Below are positions 30,132-39,538 of a DNA stretch of 64,000 bases, piece after piece. The notes beneath the pieces are model-generated. The model was not told the DNA's origin. It saw nothing but the letters and a program-made list of their open reading frames with translations, and did no database searches. The stretch's first letter is position 1; every line of letters begins with the position of its first letter. The stretch lies in NCBI GenBank assembly GCA_020342235.1, contig CP073214.1:1860001-1924000 (forward strand). Direction: 5' to 3'. Made by a program: the position numbers and the translations under genes. The DNA is from Saccharomycopsis phalli. Lineage: Eukaryota; Ascomycota; Saccharomycetes; Ascoideales; Saccharomycopsidaceae.

Positions 30132-31493
30132 ATGGCCCCTAATAACCTCTTACGATTGGATATCCTTGAGTATGGGCACGGGCTCGGAAAACACCGCTAT
30201 GCAAAGACCAAGGATATTTGCGAGTCCATGAAGCGCCGCAATGTGTTTCCCGACATTGCCGAGTCGCAGGCAGAGATTCTAGGCTTGAAGCAGCTGATTC
30301 TTGAAAAGAAGATTTATTTTGCTGAGCAGAAGTTGGGGCTGGCCATTAAAAAGGCAATTAAAAGCACCAAGTCGGAATTATTTGACGACTCTGTCGATCT
30401 CATTGTCAAGCAAAAGGTGGTCAAGTCGATTGAGAAGTTGTTGGTAAAGAGTATCCACAATGTGCCAGAGTATTTGCCAGAGTGGGTGTCTAGGGCATTG
30501 AAGGACAAGAGCGATGTTAATAGTCCAGGCAAATTTTACAGGGAGTGTGACGAGGAAGCCAGAAAGGCGTTGTCAAAGGTGTTTAATAACAAGTTGGTGA
30601 TGGAGACTGTGAAGGTGTATGAGAATAATTTCAAGATATTAAATGGACGAGTGAAGCGAGAGGGAAAGGCGAGTGCCAAAGGACGAGAGGAGGTAGATGA
30701 TGAAGAGGATGAGGATGATGAGGAGGAGGAGGAGGAGGAGGAGGAGAAGGAGGAGGAGGAGGAAGAAGATGAGGAAGAGGAAGAGGAAGATGAGGAAGAG
30801 GAAGATGAGGAAGAGGAGGATTTTGAAGAGAGAGAAGACGGACTTAGTGGACGCAAAGCTGATTATGAAATTGACAATGAGGATGACGAATACCTGCAAT
30901 ATGATAATTTAGTAGTGGCATCCGGAAGTTCAGCCGAGGAAGAAGAAGAAGAAGAAGAAGAAAAGGAAGAGGAAGAGGACGATTTTTTCGACTTTGATAA
31001 CCACGACAAGAAAGAAAAAGAAAAGAAAACAAAGGAAAAGAAAACAAAGGAAAAGAAAACCAAGGAAAAGAAAACCAAGGAAAAAGTCAAATTACCAGCA
31101 CTACAATCTGGATACATCTCTGGAGACAGCGAGTCGGAAGAAGATGAGTTGGTTAAAGAACTCACCCAGCCAAGAAAAAACCGCCGAGGACAGCGGGCCA
31201 GACAAAAGATATGGGAACAAAAGTACGGGAAAAAAGCCAACCACGTCCAAAAGGAAAACGCTCGCATCCAATCTGAAAGACAGAGGAAGCAAGAGGAGTA
31301 CGAAGCAAGAGTTAGAAAGCGGGCAGCCAAGGCCAAGTTGGAAGAGAATAATGCTAATAAGATTCCGTTGGGCAAGCGGAACAAGCCGCAAGTACCTGCT
31401 GAAGAGAAGCCGATGCATCCATCTTGGGTGGCCAAGCGCAAGGCAGAGAAGGAATTGAATGCGAAATTCCAAGGTAAGAAGATTAAGTTTTAA
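30132..31493 (+). CDS. BUD22: Bud22-type ribosome biogenesis factor
   Basis: Bud22 is a nucleolar protein needed for 18S rRNA maturation and small-subunit assembly. The product is 453 aa (S. cerevisiae 519). The N-terminal domain matches the family (KHRYAKTKDICESMKRRN, then AESQAEILGLKQLILEKK, FAEQKLGLAIKKAIKSTK). The middle is very acidic, with a Glu/Asp run at about 188-235 and another at 265-285. Then come four KEKKTK units, and a basic C-terminus (RRGQRARQKIWEQKYGKKA, HPSWVAKRKAEKEL) typical of the family. The acidic and KEKKT runs are coding minisatellites. Confidence 0.9.
   Translation: MAPNNLLRLDILEYGHGLGKHRYAKTKDICESMKRRNVFPDIAESQAEILGLKQLILEKKIYFAEQKLGLAIKKAIKSTKSELFDDSVDLIVKQKVVKSIEKLLVKSIHNVPEYLPEWVSRALKDKSDVNSPGKFYRECDEEARKALSKVFNNKLVMETVKVYENNFKILNGRVKREGKASAKGREEVDDEEDEDDEEEEEEEEEKEEEEEEDEEEEEEDEEEEDEEEEDFEEREDGLSGRKADYEIDNEDDEYLQYDNLVVASGSSAEEEEEEEEEKEEEEDDFFDFDNHDKKEKEKKTKEKKTKEKKTKEKKTKEKVKLPALQSGYISGDSESEEDELVKELTQPRKNRRGQRARQKIWEQKYGKKANHVQKENARIQSERQRKQEEYEARVRKRAAKAKLEENNANKIPLGKRNKPQVPAEEKPMHPSWVAKRKAEKELNAKFQGKKIKF
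30700..31085 (+). repeat. Coding microsatellites inside BUD22
   Basis: GAGGAGGAG and GATGAGGAAGAG tracts (30700-30830), GAAGAAGAA (30938-30962) and an AAAGAAAAC(A/C)AAGG array (31015-31085) encode acidic and KEKKT runs. All keep the reading frame. Confidence 0.9.
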
Positions 31494-31796
31494 TGAATAT
31501 ATGCGAAGCGATTGTAAGGACATGTGCCCATTGTGAAATCTGTGTAGTTGAATTGATGGTGATGTAATTATTTTGATGGTGATGTAATTATTTTGATGGT
31601 GATGTAATTATTTTGATGGTGATGTAATTATTTTGGTTAATGTTTTACCACGTATTTTGGTTGATGTTTTACCATATATTTTTAATCAATAGTGATATTG
31701 TAATATTTCATTCCTCACTCAAAATGCCTTGATTATTTCCTTCAATCAATTCTCAGACGTATTCATGTGATCAACAGACTACATTTTTCTCCAAAA
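31494..31796. other. BUD22-OAR1 intergenic region with 20-bp array
   Basis: Four near-perfect units of TTTTGATGGTGATGTAATTA lie at 31554-31634, followed by two diverged TTTTGGTTGATGTTTTACC units. The rest is AT-rich promoter of the next gene. Confidence 0.85.
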
Positions 31797-32585
31797 ATGC
31801 TCCACCAACGACATTTCCATGGCGCTGCAACCGCATTGAATAAACTAGTCGGACAAAATGCAATCATCACAGGTGGCTCCAGAGGCTTGGGTCTTGCCAT
31901 TGGACGGAAATTTGCCAGTAAAGGCTGTAGCGTGTTGCTAGTGGGAAGAAACGCAGAGGCCTTGGCCAAGGCTCGAGATAGCCTTGAGTCTACAAGTGCG
32001 CAACAAACACACGAGTACATGCAATGTGACTTGACGGACACTCTGAGCATTTCGCAAAAGTTTCTGGTAAAGCACTCACCCAGCAGTATTTTGTCCAAGG
32101 TAAACATTCTTGTCAACTGTGCTGGAATCAGCCAGGCGTCGTTGCTCTTGCGCACCAGCGACAGGGAAATTTCAGATATCATCAGCACAAACCTCACGTC
32201 TGGCATTCTTGTTTCCAAGTACGTGTCGAAGATCATGACCCGAACCAAGAGCCAGCACAAGTCGATTGTCAACATCAGTACCTGTCTCACCCAGAGACCA
32301 ATTGTCGGCACTGTGGCATATGTAGCCTCCAAGGGGGGGTTGGAGACGTTTACGCGGGCATTGGCGGTGGAATTGGGACCGTTTGGCATCAAGGTGAATG
32401 GGATTGCCCCGGGGCTTTTACCAGATACTTTGATGGGCCAAGCGGCAAATATCGATGCCTACAGTCCCAAGTTGAAGGATAATCAAGACTTGGACACCTC
32501 GACTATTGCTGAGGTTGCATTGTACTTGACTCAGCTGAGCTTGACGGGTCAAGTTCTTACTGTTGACAAAGGGTTTACGTTGTAG
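31797..32585 (+). CDS. OAR1: 3-oxoacyl-[ACP] reductase, mitochondrial type-II FAS
   Basis: This is a short-chain dehydrogenase that reduces 3-oxoacyl-ACP in mitochondrial fatty-acid synthesis, the route to lipoate. The product is 262 aa from the ATG at 31797. The frame upstream of it has no ATG. The NADPH-binding TGGSRGLG is at 25-32, NCAG at about 110, and catalytic Tyr175 and Lys179 lie in YVASK. ITGQ-like LTGQVLTVDKG ends the protein. The N-terminus (MLHQRHFHGAATALNKL) is a plausible presequence. Oar1 is the best match by architecture, but other mitochondrial SDRs cannot be excluded. Its pathway feeds the lipoyl group of LAT1. Confidence 0.83.
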   Translation: MLHQRHFHGAATALNKLVGQNAIITGGSRGLGLAIGRKFASKGCSVLLVGRNAEALAKARDSLESTSAQQTHEYMQCDLTDTLSISQKFLVKHSPSSILSKVNILVNCAGISQASLLLRTSDREISDIISTNLTSGILVSKYVSKIMTRTKSQHKSIVNISTCLTQRPIVGTVAYVASKGGLETFTRALAVELGPFGIKVNGIAPGLLPDTLMGQAANIDAYSPKLKDNQDLDTSTIAEVALYLTQLSLTGQVLTVDKGFTL

Positions 32586-34599
32586 ATTGCGGGGTATAAA
32601 GACTGCTTGAGTTTGGTCTCAAGGATGAAAGTATAGGTAACCCAGTTGTTAGTCGGTCCGAGTTTATCTTTGACTGGGCAAGATACCAGTATAATCAGTT
32701 GTCGGAGTCAATGGCTTTAAATGAGCCGGTTTTATCTCAATTCTGTCCATCTTGGCCGTTTTATCTTAATGCTATCCATCTTGGCCGTTTTATCTTAATG
32801 CTATCCATCTTGGCCAGTTTCGGCTACTGCGGTTTTTGACTTGTTTTCCAGTTGTAGTCAATGGCAAGTCGGTATGCTTCTGGTTCCAAAGGTCTGTTGG
32901 TATATTCAGTCAAATCAGTGGCAGGAATGTTGTGAATTTAAGATAATGTGGTGGCTTCAAGCCAATGCCTTGTCAATATCTGGTGGTTATACAATAAAAT
33001 AGAAATCTAATTAATGTGATGAACATTTTCTACCCAAGTTAACAAAACTCAACTGAAACTATCCTAATAAGCTACGCTCTTGCACAGATGTTTGAAACTG
33101 CTAAATGACAAAGACTAGTGGGGATCTAATTCCCACTCAAGATCTATACAGATTTACTCAAGATCTATCCACATTCACTAAAGAGCTATACCGATTTAGT
33201 CAAAGTCATCACTCACAACTTCCACTAAGTTCTAGACCAAATTTCAAGTCTGATTAGTCAATCCTCAGTAGAGATTTAGTATAAAGTACCAGACGCAATT
33301 TCATTCAAATTGCAATTCCAAGTCGCCTCTTGAAGATAAAAGCGGTGCGTGATATGGTTCAGCCTGGTTCGTAACTACCAAGAAGCCAAGTGTAATAAAA
33401 AGGGCTTCACATCTTGAATGGAGACTTTGTGAAGCCAATCATTGGATAATACACTCACTGGAACGAAAAACCCTTATGATAAAAGTAAGGTATTTTCACA
33501 AATATTGGGATGCATGAACCAGTGTATATTGCGCTGATTACCTCTAGATAAACCAGCGAGATTATCCATTTTCCAAGGAGATGGGAATTTAAAGTTTTTA
33601 AAAAGAAGATAAAAACATTGCAGTGTATGTAAATGATGCGTCAAAAGGAAGCAAGAATGATAAACCAAAGAGAGAAAATACCAAGAATTATAACTCTGAA
33701 AACTGAGAAGATGTACAAGCTCACAATTGGCCCATCTAATGGCGGATATAGATTCAATAGTCATGCTGTGATACTGGGTGCAACTCTGAAAACTGAGAAG
33801 ATGTACAAGTTCACAATTGGTCCATCTAATGGCGAGTATAGATTCAATAGTGATGCTATGACACTGAGTGCAACACTTTGTACTGACGTGTATTTATTTT
33901 CCAACCTCGACGACTAAACCATTAATTGCAGACCACCAGGAATAGAAATCATGGGGCTAGGGAACATCAAAATACCTACAGGCGATCTGATAATTATGGT
34001 CATGATTACTGATGAAAAGGAGACTTTGGCCAAGATCTCTCTTTTTGATTAGAGAGAAGTGGCGGCCAATGCTGTGTTAATTTAAACCAATTAGTAGAGA
34101 ATCCGATGGCTTGGGATGGACTAATGAGAAGATGTTCTAGTGATGATTGACGAATATAGCAAGATGATGCTATAATAGTTCCAGCAAAGGATACTACTCA
34201 GTTTATTGTTGAAAGGGTATACGTTTTACACGTTTCTATTTTGACCAAGGTGGGCTTTACGTCGACAGTTTTAGATAAACTTCCACGGTACGCAAGCACA
34301 TTACTGGTTGTTTTTCTCGATTAATACATTACAGCAGGCCAGTGCGTATGGAGTTAATTAAAATATAGATTGAGTAAAGAGGTTTATCCAAGATTTGGTC
34401 TGGCGGAGTCGTCCTTGGTGTATTTCCTGAAAGTCTAGCTATGACGTAAATGAATATATGAATAATTTAGCTTAAGCTACAAACATAAAGCATATGGATA
34501 ATCTAGCTTAGTAGCTACAAAAATAAAGCATATGAATAGTCTAGCTTAGTAGCTACATCACTATCTAAAGTACCATCACTAGATGCAGCAGCATGCCAG
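32586..34599. other. Gene-free stretch, 2 kb
   Basis: It contains a 28-bp direct repeat built on TTTATCTTAATGCTATCCA (32735-32822), an AAGATCTAT(A/C)CA(G/C)ATTTA series (33137-33210) and a tandem duplication of about 90 bp (33695-33870). An ATATGAATA(A/G)TCTAGCTTA series lies at 34450-34560. Short frames such as the one across 33633-33917 follow the duplication and look non-coding. I see no gene or RNA that I can support. Confidence 0.6.
33695..33870. repeat. Tandem duplication of about 90 bp
   Basis: CTCTGAAAACTGAGAAGATG, ACAATTGGCCCATCTAATGG and ATAGATTCAATAGT recur with one copy's spacing and about 90% identity. It sits alone in the intergenic region. Confidence 0.85.
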
Positions 34600-35319
34600 A
34601 TGGTGCTGGAAAATGCTGAAATTTCTAATCTTCTGGATGAGAATCCTGGTGCTTCGCAAGTCAAAACTTTCTGGATGAGAATCCCAGTGCTTCGCGAGAC
34701 AAAACATTACATCATTGTAAACAAGCCAGCGGGGGTATATTGCCAGCCACCAGCGGCGAAGAAGTATTATACCCACACGTTGGCGTACTATTTGCAAGAC
34801 CAGTATCCGACATTGTACAATGTTCACCGTCTAGACTACAAAGTGAGCGGGGCAGTTTGTATGGCTCTTAACAAGGCAGCAGCACGGGGATTCAGCCGGA
34901 ATCTTCGGTTGGGTGGGGAAACGGGCCATTTGATTGAGCGGAAGTATGTGGGGATTCTTCGAGGACAGGGTACGGTTCTGGAGCAGGGGCTCATTACCAC
35001 GGAAATCGAGGGCAAGCCGGCTAGGACAGGGTATCGAATTCTCGACGAGCGGGAGGACGAGAAGTTGGCGATATTCAAGCTATATACTGGGCGAAAGCAC
35101 CAGATCCGGGAGCACGTGAGGACGCTTGGGCAGAGAATCGTAAACGACTGGGAGCATGGAGGGCGAGCAATTGCGCTACATGGTGGGTATCTTCGGACAC
35201 GGGTTGGGATGCAGATGGAGGAGACGTTTGCACCTGTGCCGGAGGGATGGCATTGGGATGGGTGGATTGAGGATGGGGAGATGACAGAAGGGCTTATGAG
35301 TGTGATGGCACTGATGTAA
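34600..35319 (+). CDS. PUS5: RluA-family pseudouridine synthase (Pus5-like)
   Basis: Pus5 modifies the mitochondrial 21S rRNA in S. cerevisiae. The product is 239 aa (Pus5 254). Family motifs in order are IVNKPAGVYCQPP, the catalytic HRLDYKVSG (76-84, catalytic Asp79, where most relatives have HRLDxxTSG), FSRNLRLGGETG, RKYVGIL and TGRKHQIREHVRTLG. The first 27 codons hold a tandem duplication of about 35 bp (CTGGATGAGAATCC..GCTTCGC twice), so the original start may have been the internal Met at residue 26 (MRIPVLRETKHYI). Confidence 0.82.
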   Translation: MVLENAEISNLLDENPGASQVKTFWMRIPVLRETKHYIIVNKPAGVYCQPPAAKKYYTHTLAYYLQDQYPTLYNVHRLDYKVSGAVCMALNKAAARGFSRNLRLGGETGHLIERKYVGILRGQGTVLEQGLITTEIEGKPARTGYRILDEREDEKLAIFKLYTGRKHQIREHVRTLGQRIVNDWEHGGRAIALHGGYLRTRVGMQMEETFAPVPEGWHWDGWIEDGEMTEGLMSVMALM

Positions 35320-35442
35320 CAAACTAGGTGGAACAACGGAGAATTTTTGTCCTAAGTTATGTAGAAGGTAACCAATGGCAAGAGATTGAGTCCAATGAGT
35401 GGTACCGTCCCATTACAAGACGATAAGGCTCGATTAAGTGAC

Positions 35443-35515
35443 TAGTGAATGTTAAATTACAGTGAATGTTAAATTACAGTGAATGTTAAATTACAGTGAA
35501 TGTTAAATTACATTC
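35443..35515. repeat. 17-bp tandem repeat, 4 units
   Basis: GTGAATGTTAAATTACA is repeated four times, perfectly apart from the edges. Confidence 0.92.
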
Positions 35516-35519
35516 AGAA

Positions 35520-35930
35520 GCCTATTGGACCTAAGCAAATACTCGGCAAGATCAGCTACTCAGCGGACAAAGCTTAGTCTCATATGCAACCAAGACTCTA
35601 TTCAAGCCGAAGCTAGCCATCATGAAATAGATGGATCTTACGCCTATAAAATTCCACAATTTTACTGCCCAGCACTCTTGCCTTCAAGGCCAAGAACAGA
35701 TCTACAAAGGTATCACTCTCACCATCACTAGTGGAAAGTTTCATCTCTGTTGGGGAGCTTTCTCTGACTACATCGCTAAAATATATTCACCTGACTATTT
35801 AAATCTGGAGAAAGCAAGACATATTCTCTGGTCAAAGGGAATGGACTTGGCTAGGCTATTGACCTTGACTAGGAGATTGGGTCAAAAGCAAGTTTAAAAG
35901 ACAATGGTGCCAAGACCGTTTTCTTTTTCA
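35520..35930 (+). repeat. Dispersed repeat, long copy with both modules
   Basis: The left part matches 430-560 (CATGAAATAGATGGATCTTA, CCACAATTTTACTGCCCAG, CCAAGAACAGATCTA). The right part from 35776 is the complement of 1036-1170. This is the best evidence that the two modules belong to one element of at least 400 bp. Confidence 0.55.
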
Positions 35931-36059
35931 AATAGAACAAATCTCCTTTCCAAGTATAATTAGAGAATTGATAAATTAGAAATTGGCATGGAGTCGAGAC
36001 CAATGTTGATTAAAAATAATCATAGTGCTGCCAAACAAACTACAGCTTACTAGAAATTC

Positions 36060-36545
36060 CGCCTGGAGTTTTCTATCATGCAGAGTTTTCTCTGAGCAAC
36101 AGAGCGGTGTGGTTCTGAGTCGTAGATGGTGAAGTATACATCCTGAGCCATGTAGGTATAGTTAGAAGGGTGACTGTACAATCAATACAAGCATCAAGAC
36201 CGATGATGCGATTGGTGAGATGGAAGTTTTTATCCAACTGAATGAGGGTTGGCAGGATTTTCTTTACTGCCGAGGGTTTTTAGCAATGGTGCTGATGTTG
36301 CTGTGTGAATATTAGTCAACCATATTGCCGAGAATATAGCTAAATACAAATGAATATTATTATTACGTTGGGAGGGTTGCTCCAGTCATTTACGAGCTAG
36401 GAAAAGCAGACTGCTCTACGATGTTTACTCTGTATAGTCATCAACATGGTTGAGTATTAATCTGTTGGAGTTTACTTTTGACATATCGTCCTTGGACATG
36501 AAGGCAAAGTATCTCCTCTGGAGGCTAGTATAGGTATGACTGGAT
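36060..36545 (+). repeat. Dispersed repeat, broken-up copies
   Basis: GAGTCGTAGATGGTGAAGTAT and later CATATCGTCCTTGGACATGA, GGCTAGTATAGGTATGACTG match the tail of the family. The two pieces are separated by unrelated AT-rich sequence. The second runs straight into the GGATAATAT array. Confidence 0.4.
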
Positions 36546-36845
36546 AATATTATGATATCCTGGATGATATTATGGTATCTTGGATAATGGTCTGGATAAT
36601 ATGATATGGCTGGATAATGGTCTGGATAATAGTATGGCATGGTCTGGATAATAGTATGGCATGGTCTGGATAATAGTATGGCATGGTCTGGATAATATGA
36701 TATGGTTGGATAATATGATATGGTTGGATAATATGATATGGTTGGATAATATGATATGGTTGGATAATTTGATATGGCTGGATAATATTATGGTATCCTG
36801 GACAATATTATAATATGGTTGGATAATATTATGGTATCCTGGATA
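36545..36845. repeat. Minisatellite, GGATAATATGATATGGTT type
   Basis: About fifteen units of 18-27 bp are built on GGATAAT(A/G)(T/G)(G/T)ATATGGTT and ATGGCATGGTCTGGATAAT. The array ends about 100 bp before the NAM7 start codon. Confidence 0.88.
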
Positions 36846-36853
36846 CCGCATTA

Positions 36854-36893
36854 CACGTGACCTCAGCGGCGATATCCCGTGGAGTCACACGTG
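36854..36893. promoter_or_regulatory. Paired CACGTG boxes upstream of NAM7
   Basis: ACACGTGAC at 36853-36861 and CACACGTGAC at 36886-36895 are spaced 34 bp apart, 57-96 bp before the ATG. Confidence 0.5.
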
Positions 36894-36949
36894 ACATACC
36901 CGGCCGTAAGTGGCATAATTTTTCAGCACGATAACATTCCCTAGTGAGC

Positions 36950-39538
36950 ATGAGCAAGAAGAATGAAAGCATAATTGCAAATGACAAGGAGGAAGCAGGC
37001 GAGCGGGCGTCGCCGTATGCGTGCAACTACTGTGGCATTGACACCCCCACGTCGGTGGTAAAGTGCAACATCTGCAACAAGTGGTTCTGCAACTCGCGGT
37101 CAAGTACCTCTGGGTCACACATCATCACCCATTTGGTGATGTCGCGGCACAACCAGGTGTCGTTGCACCCTGATTCAGATCTTGGCGAGACCACGTTGGA
37201 GTGTTACAACTGCGGGAACAAGAACGTGTTTATTCTTGGGTTTGTCACCGCCAAAGCCGACACCGTGGTGGTGATGCTTTGCCGGTTGCCGTGTGCCCAG
37301 ACGAAAGATCTCACTTGGGATACAGACAAGTGGCAGAGCATCATTGACGACCGGAAGCTCTTGTCGTGGATTGCCATGCCACCATCGGACGAAACCGTGA
37401 AAGCCGCACGCAGCATCACCGCCGGGCAGATTGCAAAGCTCGAGGCGCAGTGGCGGATGAACCGCGACGCGACGATCGAGGACATTGACCGGCCCGACGA
37501 GACCGAGGCAGTGGAGCCGATTTTGATTCTGTACCGCGACGCGTTCCAGTACGAGGCGTCGTTCAAGCCGTTGATTGCCCTCGAGGCAGAGTACGACAAG
37601 CAATTGAAGGAGTCGCAGGCACTCGAGCACATCTCGGTGAAATGGTCGTTGAGCTTGAGCAACCGGCACTTGGCTCTGTTTGCCTTGAGCACCTTTGAGT
37701 CCAACGAGCTCAAGGTTGCAGTCGGTGACGAGATGGTGCTTCGCTACGAGTCGCCGACCCAGCCGCCTTGGAAGTGCAACGGCTACATTGTGCGGCTTCC
37801 GAGCGTGTACCAGGAGGAATTTACGCTCGAACTCTCGCACAAGCGCACAGCTCCTCCGACAATGTTCAGTGCTGGGTTTACAGCCGAGTTTGTGTGGAAG
37901 GGCATCACCTACGAACGGATGCTCGATGCGCTCCACCGGTTTGCCGAGCAAAACACCACAGTGTCACCGTACATTTACCACAAGATCTTGGGCCATCTGG
38001 TTGAGCCGGTGCACCTTCCGGCGAAAATCGCAATCAAGAACGTCATTGCCGACTTGAACTCGTACCAGACCACTGCCGTCAAGTCTGTCTTGTCGTCTCC
38101 GCTTTCATTGATCCAGGGCCCACCAGGAACCGGCAAAACCGTCACCTCAGCCACCATCATTTACCACCTCTGCAAGTTGCGCAAGCAAAAGGTGCTTGTA
38201 TGTGCACCGTCCAACGTTGCAGTCGACCACTTGGCAGCGAAATTGGACCAGATTGGCATGTCGATTGTGCGTTTGACCGCCAAGAGCCGTGAGGACGTCG
38301 AGAGCTCAGTATCAGAGTTGGCACTCCATTCCAAGGTCCGGGCCCGGGCCACAGGCGAGTTGAAGAAGCTTCTCCGGCTCAAGCAGGAGTTGGGCGAGCT
38401 CTCGAACGAGGACAGCAAGAAATACGTGAAGCTCATGCGTCGGTTGGAGGGCGAGATTCTTCGCAACGCCGACGTGGTGTGTTGTACGTGTGTCGGGGCT
38501 GGCGACAAGCGGCTCGAGAAGCTCGAGTTCCCAATTGTGTTGATTGACGAGTCGACCCAGGCGTCGGAACCCGAGTGCTTGATCCCAATAGTCAAGGGTG
38601 CCCAGCAAGTGATTTTGGTCGGCGATCACCAGCAGTTGGGCCCAGTGATTCTCGACAAGAAGGCTGGCGACGCAGGCTTGCGCCAGTCGTTGTTTGAACG
38701 CTTGATCGTCTTGGGCCATGTGCCAATCCGCCTCGAGGTCCAGTACCGCATGAACCCGTGTCTCTCGGAATTCCCAAGCAATATCTTCTACGAGGGTTCG
38801 TTGCAGAATGGAGTTTCCATCGACGACCGCTTGATTGCCAACTCCTCGTTCCCATGGCCCGTCAGAGACACCCCAATGATGTTCTGGGCAAATTACGGCA
38901 AGGAGGAAATCAGCGCATCAGGCACGTCCTACTTGAACCGTGTCGAGGCCATGAACTGTGAGAAACTCATTTCGCGTTTCTTCCGCGACGGCGTCCAACC
39001 AAGTCAGATTGGCGTCATCACCCCATATGAGGGCCAACGTGCGTACATTGTCCAGTACATGACCATGAACGGCTCCTTGGACAAGAGCCTCTACATTGAT
39101 GTCGAAGTTGCATCTGTCGACGCGTTCCAAGGCCGTGAAAAGGACTTTATCATCTTGTCGTGCGTGCGGGCAAACGACCAGCAAATAATCGGGTTCTTGT
39201 CCGACCCACGCCGTATGAACGTCGCCCTCACTCGGGCAAAGTATGGTCTTGTGGTCTTGGGCAATCCGCGTGCGCTCTCCAAGAACCTTCTTTGGAACAA
39301 TCTCTTGATTCATTTCCGCGAAAAGGGCTGCTTGGTCGAAGGGCCGCTTGACAATCTCCAGTTGAGTGTCATTCAGCTCAAGAACCCCAAGCCACGGCAG
39401 CAAGGGGTGTCGCAGTTTGCCAATAAGTTTAATTTGGATCTTGATAATAGTTTTGGGTTTCCTGGGTTGGCTGCGGCGGAATGGCCGAGTCTTGGTAAGG
39501 ATCTTAGTGGGTCACTTGGGAAGTTGCTGATGGAGTGA
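36950..39538 (+). CDS. NAM7: UPF1 RNA helicase, nonsense-mediated decay
   Basis: Upf1 is the ATP-dependent RNA helicase at the centre of nonsense-mediated mRNA decay. The product is 862 aa from ATG 36950 (S. cerevisiae 971). The N-terminal Cys/His-rich zinc domain covers about 20-115 (CNYCGIDTPTSVVKCNICNKWFC, then CYNCGNKN) and binds Upf2. The SF1 helicase core has GPPGTGKT at 390-397, VCAPSNVAVDHLA, the Walker B IDESTQASEPE, VGDHQQLGPV, LEVQYRMNP and DAFQGREKD. The N- and C-terminal tails are shorter than in S. cerevisiae. CTG codon 243 lies where S. cerevisiae has Ser (RHLASF). CACGTG boxes lie just upstream. Confidence 0.97.
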   Translation: MSKKNESIIANDKEEAGERASPYACNYCGIDTPTSVVKCNICNKWFCNSRSSTSGSHIITHLVMSRHNQVSLHPDSDLGETTLECYNCGNKNVFILGFVTAKADTVVVMLCRLPCAQTKDLTWDTDKWQSIIDDRKLLSWIAMPPSDETVKAARSITAGQIAKLEAQWRMNRDATIEDIDRPDETEAVEPILILYRDAFQYEASFKPLIALEAEYDKQLKESQALEHISVKWSLSLSNRHLALFALSTFESNELKVAVGDEMVLRYESPTQPPWKCNGYIVRLPSVYQEEFTLELSHKRTAPPTMFSAGFTAEFVWKGITYERMLDALHRFAEQNTTVSPYIYHKILGHLVEPVHLPAKIAIKNVIADLNSYQTTAVKSVLSSPLSLIQGPPGTGKTVTSATIIYHLCKLRKQKVLVCAPSNVAVDHLAAKLDQIGMSIVRLTAKSREDVESSVSELALHSKVRARATGELKKLLRLKQELGELSNEDSKKYVKLMRRLEGEILRNADVVCCTCVGAGDKRLEKLEFPIVLIDESTQASEPECLIPIVKGAQQVILVGDHQQLGPVILDKKAGDAGLRQSLFERLIVLGHVPIRLEVQYRMNPCLSEFPSNIFYEGSLQNGVSIDDRLIANSSFPWPVRDTPMMFWANYGKEEISASGTSYLNRVEAMNCEKLISRFFRDGVQPSQIGVITPYEGQRAYIVQYMTMNGSLDKSLYIDVEVASVDAFQGREKDFIILSCVRANDQQIIGFLSDPRRMNVALTRAKYGLVVLGNPRALSKNLLWNNLLIHFREKGCLVEGPLDNLQLSVIQLKNPKPRQQGVSQFANKFNLDLDNSFGFPGLAAAEWPSLGKDLSGSLGKLLME

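Larger units (their letters stand above)
35320..36949. other. Gene-free stretch: dispersed repeats and a minisatellite
   Basis: It holds a 17-bp array (35443-35515), dispersed-repeat copies (35520-35930, 36060-36180, 36290-36545), a GGATAATATGATATGGTT array (36545-36845), and the NAM7 promoter with two CACGTG boxes. No gene is seen. Confidence 0.7.

Noticed and set aside
30536-31441. Minus-strand Ser-, Leu- and Phe-rich frames
   Set aside because: They are antisense shadows of the acidic and Lys-rich tracts of BUD22.
33633-33917. 94-codon frame with two copies of KTEKMYK(L/F)TIGPSNG
   Set aside because: The repeat in the protein is just the 90-bp DNA duplication. There is no good start context, family resemblance or codon bias.
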